DNA of 20,000 nucleotides. It comes from Actinidia chinensis. Taxonomy: Eukaryota; Streptophyta; Magnoliopsida; Ericales; Actinidiaceae. The notes under the pieces are model-generated. The model ran no database searches and was not told the DNA's origin. It was given only the letters and a program-made list of their open reading frames with translations. The position numbers were made by a program, and so were the translations under genes. The stretch spans positions 17,320,336 to 17,340,335 of the forward strand of contig CM018913.1 in the NCBI GenBank assembly GCA_009663005.1. Reading direction: 5' to 3'. Positions 1 through 9,300 of this stretch are shown piece after piece. Numbering within the stretch: the first letter of the stretch is position 1; each line of letters begins with the position of its first letter.

Positions 1-190
1 ATTTAGTTTTGGAATCCTAAAATGCTTTGTATACCACCCAGGAAGTAAGGTGTATGGTGTAGATTGATAGTTGTGATGGGGTCTCACACCTCATATGAAT
101 CTGGTATTTAGATTTCATTTCTGGTTGTTTTTATGGGTTTCTCTAGATTCTGCATGATTGTGTTTTCCAGCGATAACATGATAATCCATA

Positions 191-337
191 GCCTGTATTT
201 GTATTGACGATTTAGGAATGGAATTGTGGAGGGAAAATAAAAGTAAGCGAAAAGGATTAAATCTGAACTATTCGATCCATTACCTTTTTCATTCCTTTTT
301 CTTTTTACTCCACCAAATCCTTAATCCAAACACAGCC
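191..337. mobile_element. Small hairpin MITE-like element
   Basis: The left end GCCTGTATTTGTATT and the reverse complement of the right end, GGCTGTGTTTGGATT, match closely. The next 50 or so bases of each arm also pair imperfectly, as purine-rich against pyrimidine-rich DNA. ATA stands on both sides (188-190 and 338-340) and could be a 3-bp target duplication. No coding capacity. The GGCTGTGTTTGG end is shared with the element at 19621-19748. Confidence 0.5.
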
Positions 338-2435
338 ATAATCATTTCAACACTTAGCCGTCTTCCTTGCTTGGTCCTAGGCCTTCTGAAAGTTAGAGTT
401 GGATTTTCAGGCTCGTTATTTTTTCTTTGATTGGAAACAATAAGTGATATTACACATACGAAATGTCATCCACGCCTTTTCATCTACTGATGCTTCATAG
501 AATCAAAATTGTGGAATTCATGTTTACTAGTGAAGCTCGTCTAATCCTAGGGTTCTCCTTCTTCCTTTTCAATGTGATACGATTTCCTTTTCTTCTCTTT
601 TGTATCAGATCATCGTAATAGACTTTATAGAAGCTGTGATGTAGCACTAGTGCTGAGAACACTTCCCTACAAGCTTTGATGCTGAAATTAATTTGGGGCA
701 GCACTGAAGGACTTTATTAAGGTTCTGACGATAGCAAGTTGTGGCCAAACGGTTGGTGAAATGTATTGGGTTTTATGGTTTATATTGGTGTATAGCCGAT
801 TAATGGCCTGGGGTTGCACAATGAATGACAAGAGTTGGGGATGTTTTGGGTTCTGTGGACAGTACCCTTATTCAAGGCTTTCTCTATGTTCAAAATGTAA
901 GTATTGCCAAAAGATTTTAATTAGGTTTTTAATTGCAAATTAAAAGGAAAAAACTCATTCAAAATTTGTGGGTTGTTTCTTTTCTGGGTAAATGGAAACC
1001 CTACATGTGATTTTCACTTTGCTTCCCTAGGGCACATTTAATGTTGACTTACTTGTTTACCTTATGGATTATAATACCTTTGCATGCAATAATCAAAACT
1101 CGTCTTCTTGGGTTTTTAACTAAGTAGTTCAAATCTTTGACTTACAACTTCTGTGGTGGTATTCGTCAGATGGTTTGATATACATTGCTGGACTGTTTCC
1201 CTATCAGCTTAAGGTTTTGGGACTAATAATGATCTAACATGGTATTGATTTCTAGTAGATCTTGGGTTCAAGTATTCATGTCTTTGCATTCTGCTTCTAT
1301 TTGGATGTTTCCATCTCCGTGTGCAAGATGAGGTTGCACGTGAGGTAGGATGTTGTACAGTTTCATGTACATTGTCGGTGGCTTCATCTTTTCGGACAAG
1401 TGGTGATTTGACAGTATTAACTCACATATGTGAAATGTGAAAGGGGCGACACAATGAGAACTGTCTTGAAACCATAAAATTGTTGTCGATATTTTCACAA
1501 TATTGGCATGAAGTATTAGTCTCAATATGTACTGCCGAGATAAAAATCAGAGACAACCCTTTAGAGGAGGGTTAATAGGCCAAGCTCTTTAATCAAACAC
1601 CAATTTAAAAAAGTAATCAATATTGTATTAAGTAATTAGTTCTCCAAATCAATGTTTCAAAGTGAAGTACTCAATCTATAAAGCGTAATTCATGATAACA
1701 ATTAAGGTACAATGATTTGTTCAGAAACCATTGAACACTCTATCCCGTCAAAATTCATTATAAACCAAGATTTCATACACTCAAGACAGTTGGACTTATA
1801 ACCACAACCACCTTATGTGATTGCTTTCAACAATAACTCTTTATTCAACCTCTACATTAAATGGTGCCAGTCTACTTTTGATCTAATACCAAACTATGGA
1901 ACTTCTCACTCCGACCCTAACTCCTCACAGCTCCGTTTCTTAAGGACAATCGTGAAAATCTCTATATGTGGATGTGAACATCAAGATCAATTTTATAGAT
2001 TGAGAATCATGGATTTCAAGAGCTTTCAAAACTTATAAATGTACTCGGTTTGCCTCTGTGAAACGATCCTAGAATTCATCTGTTTATCTCTACCAGAAAA
2101 CCTAGTCCATGTACTTATAGGTTTCTTTCTAAACAAAAACGTGATCAGAATAAACTTCATACTCATCCTCAAACTGGGTTGGATTGTGATTCTGGGCCAG
2201 CATGTAGGAATTCCAAATTTATCAGCAGGCGGCAGAGTGATTCGCGTGGAGCTCTGTGCATCACTACATAGAATCCCCTGGAATATGCTTGAGCAGGCTC
2301 ACCCTCCCACCCACCCCCATGACTGCATATAAATAGCCTGCTTTCACTGATTATAAATTCAAAGGTCAACATGATTATTCTAGAGTTAGTTTAGGCCAAT
2401 GTTGTTTACTTCGAACCTTGTGTTCTAAAACTAAC

Positions 2436-2605
2436 ACTCAGTTTGGAATGTGGGAAGGGAGGGGAAGTGAAGGATTAAGTGGGATAGGTTAGTTATTTTA
2501 TGTTTGGATTGATTAAGAGAAGGTTATGGAGGAGTTGTTTGGGGGAAAGAGTAGAAACATTTTAAGCACTTCTATTCCTCTCTGCTTCCCCTCTTAAATT
2601 TGGAG
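2436..2605. repeat. Purine/pyrimidine hairpin, probable MITE relic
   Basis: A G/A-rich left half (GGGAAGGGAGGGGAAGTGAA) is followed by a C/T-rich stretch (CCTCTCTGCTTCCCCTC), which can pair with it. A tighter inner hairpin lies around GGGGGAAAGAGTAGAA and TTCTATTCCTCTCTGCTTCC. It starts with CAGTTTGGAATGTGG, similar to the ends of the other GTGTTTGG elements in this window. The outer borders are not sharp. Confidence 0.35.
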
Positions 2606-4044
2606 GAAACGGAGGGAAAGTGAAGTATTTATTATTAACTAGAAGAGATGCACGTTTGCGCGTTGCTTCTTTCAATTGAGATGATTTTTACTTTGAAAAT
2701 AAATCATATGGCTTTCTTCATTTGTTATTGCATATCTTTTAAATCGGCAATCATAAAAACCATATAGCCTAAACAATGAAATGTAGCTAACCACTTAAAT
2801 TTAGTGATGGAATGGTGCCAGCCATGAATTTTTGATTTGATGGACATATGTTGTTTAATTTTTTAGAACAATTGGATATTAAATTAACCCAATAAGTTTT
2901 AAGACCGCAGGTACATTTTAACCTATTATGTTGGACATATATATGCACTCATATACAAGATACAAAGAAAATTTACTTTTGTTGACATGATTACATTATG
3001 AACACATTAATTGCATACATTGACTATTTTTTCAAATAGTACATCAAATTTATTTAAGAATACATATGATACAAAAACATTCCTGGGAAAAATTTTACCT
3101 CCTCAGTAGATGCAAAGCATGATATCAACTTCAGGGATTCTCAACCAGCACATCGAAATCATAGAAGTAGTGCACAAAGCATTAGCAAATTTACTGAAGT
3201 TGCATTACGGTCTGTCTAGGGAAGCAACCACTCTCATTGGCTCCTCCATTTCCTTTCATTCATTGGATTCAGTAGTACCAAATGCCTCGTCATCTCTCCA
3301 AAATACACTTTAATTCTGAAGATTATACATCTTGCATTAATATTGAGAGGCCAATTTAAAAGTAGAAACACAAACTTTGCGAGCACCACAAAAGCCAAAG
3401 TTCCTCTCCATCAGATTGATTAAGAATCACAACATAACCCAATTAATATCAACCCAACCTTTGTCTTTGTCATACATCACAATTTAGGTACCTCCAAAGA
3501 GCAATCTTTCGACGAAGGATTGAAGGAACCACCACTCTCTTATGTATAATATGTTGGTGTATGAATAGGAGTGTCCCAAGAAAAAATCATTAGAAAACAT
3601 CAAATATGGCACCAAGTGAATTCACACTTTCAACATAATGTTCAATTTAAAAGGCAACAGCAAATTGAAGTTATTATTCTTCATGCCATAATAGGACAGA
3701 CATTCATTTTATGTGATTTCGGTAGCATCATAATTTCGGTAGAGGCGGTTTCAATCATAACAAAGTGATAGCCTTCCTCCTAAGCTAGTTGCAACCCCGG
3801 CCCAACCATAAGACCTAAATCTAACCCACCAGAGAAGAATTTACACGAACATAATGACACTCCCTACAGCCCATAGACACCGATCTTTCCTTATCAAGCT
3901 ACCAGTCTAAGCATGCATGGCCATCTTTGTCTACTACCCATCGATTTGTGTTAATGGTGGGGACACCGGATCCAGACCTCCTATTACCCGTGTTTATAGC
4001 CGCAGATCTAAGAAAGCGTATCCAGTGTCGTTATGGCTAGATAG

Positions 4045-4390
4045 TGGACTGCCCATTGGACCTGATGCATAGCCCATTGGGCTAATTTTATTTATTAGTA
4101 CTTTAGTGAGACTTATTTTATTTGGGTTTATTTGTTTTGGACTTATCTTATTTGGGCTTGGATTTATTTATTTTGGGTCTATTGTATTTGGACCCATTTG
4201 TTTTATTTACTTATTTTTAGGTTTAACCTTTGTCTATTTAAGGTGGTTTTGCTAAGAAGAAGAGGCAGATTATGATGATAAATAAAGAGAACAACGATTG
4301 TGTTCTTTTTTCCAACCTGAACAACGAGCGTTAACGCCTGAATTTTAGATTGGAATAATCAATTTGATGGAACAATGAAAAATGGAAAAA
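4045..4390 (+). mobile_element. LTR-like fragment
   Basis: The segment has the layout of a plant LTR. It begins with a GCCCATTGG-type motif (repeated at 4051 and 4073), continues with imperfect repeats built on TTTATTTGGG and TTATTTG (about 4105-4210), has a TATA-like TCTATTTAAGG at 4233-4243, and continues with an R/U5-like A-rich then T-rich stretch (AATAAAGAG, TGTTCTTTTTTCC). No primer-binding site, internal coding region or second LTR is seen, so it would be a solo or broken LTR. Not assigned to a family. Confidence 0.35.
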
Positions 4391-4767
4391 AAGGAAAGAA
4401 AATAAGGTGTCAAAAACAGACATAGAGCTCGTATACAACTCATTTCCTCCCCCACCAACTTAATCTAGTAGAATGGAAACAACACATTTACAAAGAAAAT
4501 GGGAGGATAGGAACTATATTTTTGATAATGCTATGGCCTATTAAGGCAATGCATAATAGATCTCAAGGAATCCAAAATATGTTTATGATTTATCCACTTA
4601 GCTGTTAGCTTTCCATGTGCTCTATGAGATATAGCAGTTAGAAAAAAAGGAGAAAATAAAAAGTTCTGATCTTGAATAAAATAATGGTTCCTACTTTATG
4701 CTGAATGCTGAATACAACGAAATCTCCGCTCCATGCAGTCAATCCCACTCTTTGAATGACTTGAAAT

Positions 4768-5426
4768 TGGGGTGGGAATTTTTTATACGACCTATTATAA
4801 CACAACTAACACAACTTGAACCGTACACGAAATTAACAAGTTAGGTTTGGTTGTTTTTTTGACACGAACATGTATTTGATTCAACCCGATGACACGAAAT
4901 ATAAAGTTGGGTTAGTGTCAAACCTTTGAAACCCAAATATGACGTGCATAACCCGCTTAATGAATTATTAGTGAATAGTTATACATTTGAGCAACATTTT
5001 TACTGAGGAGTGTCATGGCATGGTTCAATATGATCCCATTCAACTTAATAGAAATAAAAGTAAAATTCTTGGATCAATGCAATTATTGTTGTTTTTCATT
5101 TAAGGTGTCCCTTTTGTTAACTATTTCAGCATAAATCTAATATACAACCATAATATTGGTTAATTTTTTTGAAATCTGGAAAATATAATTGAGTGAACAA
5201 TCAATACTTTTTGTGAATATATTCATCAAATGAAGATTCATTTTATATAACTTAACTCGTGTGGAAAAACCTTCCATGTCTCGACATACTTAATATTTTT
5301 AACTAAAATTGGAATTTTAGACTTGACACAAACCGGACACAGACCCGAAATAATACGACACAATAGCACGAACAAATAAATTGATCGGGTCACATGACAT
5401 GAAGATGCCACAATGCCCACCCTTAG
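4768..5426. mobile_element. Non-autonomous hAT-type DNA transposon, 659 bp
   Basis: CTTGAAAT occurs directly before the element (4760-4767) and directly after it (5427-5434), a perfect 8-bp target duplication as made by hAT transposases. The ends are inverted: the left begins TGGGGTGGGAAT and the right, on the other strand, begins CTAAGGGTGGGCAT. This fits the TAGGGGTGGCAAT-like ends of a common plant family. The subterminal DNA is rich in GACACGAA and ACCCGA words on both sides, also typical of that family. No transposase frame is present, so it must have moved with help from elsewhere. Substitutions in the ends show it is old. Confidence 0.8.
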
Positions 5427-5474
5427 CTTGAAATAATCTATGCAGGTTTTACAAGTAATATAAAAGAAGTTACT

Positions 5475-5717
5475 TCATTCATTTGGGAAACCTGGGTGGG
5501 TCTGAACCGCAAGATGTAGAAGTAAGACAGAGTAAGAAACGAACACCAACAAAATTAATTGATTGAAAACAAAACAATCACCTTTGGAAGTAAACATTAC
5601 TTTCCTTTTCCTCTTAATTAACCAATCAAGAGAAGGAACACTTCCCTTGCCTTCCTTTTCCATTATTTCATAACTAACACTTTCCTTCACTCCCCATCCC
5701 CTCAATCCATACACAGC
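5475..5717. repeat. Possible MITE with one recognisable end
   Basis: The right end, read on the minus strand, runs GCTGTGTATGGATTGAGGGG and then AGTGAAGGAAAGTGTTAGTTAT. This resembles the start of the 2436 repeat (GGGGAAGTGAAGG..TTAGTTAT). The left border is unclear and no target duplication was found, so only membership in the same sequence family is suggested. Confidence 0.3.
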
Positions 5718-6072
5718 TTAAGGGAACATGTTCATGCGGCTATACGTGTTGGAGTTTGTATTGATTTTGTCGGGTTTTCACGCAACAACTCGTTCTCGGA
5801 CAATTTTTTTTAACCTAATTACCCTCACATTCAAGCTCGAGCTCATATAACTGATTCCAATTTTTGTCTTGCGGCATTGCCTACAAACGTTTTATACTAT
5901 ACTAGGTTCTTTTGTTCTATTTTTGTTCTTTTTTCTAATAAGTTTGAAGTGTACAACCACATTTGTGATTGCATGCTGGCTAATAGAAGTTTTGAGGTGT
6001 AAAATTGCGTATTCCTTATATCTCAATTTTGAAGTTGTTCTTCTCACGGACTGATTCTGTTTGGTATCTCAG

Positions 6073-6308
6073 GGTGTAGTTTGGATTTTAGAACCTGGAA
6101 AGGTTCCAAAGGCATGGCTGATGGACAAAGTACCAAGAGAGCAAAAGCGGAAGAAAGATATCTTTGAAGTTGCCCCCATTCGAAAATATGCGAAAGTCAA
6201 GGATCAGTCACTTATTCTAACAGAATCAGATGGTTCACACAGAGAAATTCACCTAAAGGGTTGCAATATATCAGCTGTTTCTGCTACATCCTTGTCCTCG
6301 AGGAAATG
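6073..6308 (+). CDS. Exon 2 (first in window): start of PH domain
   Basis: The exon follows a TTGGTATCTCAG acceptor and opens in phase 0 with GVVWILE, a conserved start of the plant PH-SMP proteins. It encodes residues 1-78 and the first two bases of W79. The lysine-rich stretch near KVPREQKRKKDIFEV and the following strands fit the first half of a PH domain, which in this family is thought to help target the protein to a membrane. The donor is AAATG|GTGAGG. Reading through the donor meets TGA at once (6310-6312), so retention of intron 2 would truncate the protein. I call it exon 2 because the anchor-encoding exon is missing; its true number is not known. Confidence 0.88.
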
Positions 6309-9300
6309 GTGAGGTGGCATTTCCTAGTCAATTTTCTTTGGGCATTATTAACTTATTTGAGTCTTGACTATTTCAGGGATGTGCTTCTGTGATAGCTTTT
6401 GCTTTCATATCTGTGCTATATGGTTTCAGAATTTCAGCAAGGATTCTTAGCTTATATTTGAAATAATCACCATGGAAAGAGAATATAGTGTCTGAGGCTT
6501 ATCCTTTAGAAAGAGAAGGCCCTGAAAAGAAAACCTTTTCCTCTCACTGTGTACACTTTCAACTTGGTCAGGCTCAACCGGAACTGACTTGAACTTGTGC
6601 AGCCTTTTCAATGTTCAGTTTGGTTTTGGCGTAGGAGCCCACAGAAGCTCTTGTTTCAGATTGTGATTGGATTGAAGTCCTGACCAAGCAGGGCCCTAAA
6701 CTGCCACCATAGAGGAATCCATTGGTTTATAGTAGTTCTAATAGAAAACTATTCTATTGTTTTTTGTATTTCCTTTATTCCTTACCCTAGTCTATTCTTT
6801 GATTGAGCAAAGAGGCTAAACCTTGCCAGCCACAATAGATCCAAATCAGATTAGCATTTGTTTGGTATATAGATGTCCTTAATGAATTCTTGACAGCCAA
6901 CTGTTCACTGGGGGGAAAAAACCAATTCAACAAAGAGGGAAAAAAAACTATTGTATTCAATTTGAATGAATTAGACTTGGACTTTCAAAAACTGATCATT
7001 TTGATGTTCTAAAGAGGAAAAAGAAAATTTTTAATTTTTAATTATTTTCATAAACTTGCAGGGCAAAAAAGTACCCTATTAAAGTGGAGAGCAAGACCTC
7101 AGTTTTATATAATGGAAGCAAAACTGTTTACATATATCTTGAGACGTCGTGGGAAAAGGAGTCATGGTGTAAAGCCCTTCGTCTTGCTTCTTGTATTGAC
7201 AAAGAAAAAATTAAGTGGTTTTCCAAGTTGTACCTAGAGTTTCAGAGTTATCTGACAACCTTAAATACTGGATATCCTTCATTTATGAAACCCTATGTGG
7301 GCTTCAATGCTGAGCCTGTAGACAGGTCAGTTAAGCTTGATGGTTCTTCATCAAAGGTTCGGCACTTTCTGAAGAAACTTGCAAATAAGGCATCTAAGAG
7401 TGGTATAGAAAATAAGATAAGCTGGACTTCGACATCAGGTCGCGAACAGAGGAAGATTGATGAGAAATCTCATTCATTTCAAGATTTCGTTTTGGGCACT
7501 GGTGTGGTAAAGACTGCTTCAAGTGAGGAGGCACCTAACCTTTCTGCAGAGGACAAAATGGAACCATCATCATCAACATTAGCTCACTCAAGCAGCAGAA
7601 GTCATATCTCTGTATTATCTTATGCAGATTCTGATGACAGAATTGGTAGTGATGAAGGAACACTTTGTTGGAATTTGTTAACATCACGTTTGTTTTTTGA
7701 TGCCAAAAACAATACAATGGTAAAAAGTTTTGTGCAAGCGAGAATTCAGGTAATGTTGCGTGAATTGCTAACATGATTTCTAACTTTATGCATCCTTCAA
7801 GCATGATTGCATGTTGTGCATTGTATAGGTGTACATGCTTTGTTTTTCCCACTTGTTCAACTGTCACCCAAATTTTTTTTCTTTTTCCATGCCCAGAAAA
7901 TTTCGTTGGACTCAAATTTTCTTATTTAAGCTATAATGTAAGCCCCAATTCTTGTAATGACAAATTTTTTTTGCTTTTCTCAAATGGCTTTAAAACGTGT
8001 CATTAAACAGTTAGAGATGCAAGCTGACATTTATAGCCCAGGAGCTTTCTCTAGCTAGGCAATGTGGGACCAAGGGTGTTTGTGGACCAGTTGGTTCGGA
8101 TCGAGACAAACCAAGAGCCAAAGTGGTATCTATGGTTCTAGAAATCTCAAACCAAAAGACCGTAAAACATCTAGAACTGAACAAGACCAAACTGCAAAAA
8201 TAATAATAATAGTAGTAGTAGTAGTAAATAAAAAAATAAAAGAACGATTCATCTTACCATTTGGTGCTAGAAAATCATCAATATATCTAAACTACACCGT
8301 TGAACAAAAATTGACTTTACCTAAGCAAACATTCTGAAAGTCCATATGCATATTTTAACATTTCAGAATGTTCTTCAAAGTTCAAATGAGATTTTATAAA
8401 GTGTGTAAAGGTAAAGTAATTGGTTCAGGTACTAATTATTATAGATATGCAACTTCTTTCAATAATATAAAAGTACACAAATCATATCAATAGTGAAAAT
8501 ATTATACATGAGCAAATATAACTTGGGTAAATAGAAAGTAGCTATTGGAATATATGTAAGCAAATCAGGAGAACAAAAAAATAATAAAAAATAGAGAACG
8601 GATTGGTTTTATGCGTATTCACATAATCAACAGTAGTTAACGTAATCTGTAATCAGAAATTGAGCCTGAATCCGTGAACCTAACCATAACCAATGATTCT
8701 TTATTGTTTAGAACTGGAACCAACCAATCTGTCCCAACAAAAAACCAACAAACTGTACAGTTTGGATTGTTTTTTTTTTTAACACCCGCAAACCTACAAC
8801 CACACTTGGCCCCTTCTCATTCCCAATTTCCTGTCTATTCAAACGTTAAGAATATCCCTCCATGTCATTGTTAATGTCATCTCATATCATGGTCTCCCTT
8901 CCCCATGATTCCTGGGTCACTGATAGATTCCTCCATAGAACTACTCGTTTCGTGGGCAAAATGGTTCCCACCACACTGTTGCCCTCGTCCATTGCCATTG
9001 CTAGCTGGCTGAGTGGACTAAGGATCCTCAGTCTCTCCCTCTGTGGCCCACACCCACTGTGAGGCAACCGTTGCTCTACCATTTTTTATGCCCATCTCAA
9101 AACAGGAATGATATTGGTTTCTTTGCTCAGGCTCGCGGATTTAAAATGCGTCCTTACTAGAAAGGATGCAAGCTTACATGAATAGCCCAAGAACTTTCTC
9201 CATCTAGGCGGCATGGGAAGCCCTGGTATTTTACGTAGTGTTAGGACTATCAATTGGATTAAGCTAGCCGGAAGACTGACCAAAAGCAAAATTCAGGCCT

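Larger units (their letters stand above)
1..6072 (+). other. 3' part of intron 1
   Basis: There is no convincing coding exon in these 6 kb. Open frames are short, T-rich or full of transposon-like sequence, and none encodes the anchor plus acidic stretch expected just before GVVWILE. I therefore read the whole stretch as intron, ending at AG 6071-6072 in phase 0. It holds a hairpin element (191-337), a purine/pyrimidine hairpin (2436-2605), an LTR-like piece (4045-4390), a hAT-type element (4768-5426) and a MITE-like end near 5717. Stretches 345-2430 and 2610-4040 are AT-rich and probably old retroelement debris, with no family I can name. Confidence 0.65.

Noticed and set aside
761..943. Frame beginning MYWVLWFILVYSRLMAWG, considered as a signal-anchor exon
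   Set aside because: Composition is that of T/G-rich intron. There is no following acidic segment and no strong phase-0 donor, and the cysteine-rich remainder does not fit the family.
2039..2332. 97-codon frame on the + strand
   Set aside because: No family resemblance, and an overlapping frame of similar length on the other strand; it lies in repeat-like sequence.
5869..6054. Hydrophobic open frame just before exon 2, considered as the missing membrane-anchor exon
   Set aside because: It opens with TTG rather than ATG and comes from a T-rich tract. It closes in TGA 18 bases before exon 2 without a convincing donor, and has no sequence like the expected segment preceding GVVWILE.
7535..7915. 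126-codon minus-strand frame overlapping exon 3
   Set aside because: Shadow of the serine-rich coding exon on the opposite strand; the + strand frame has family support and splice signals.
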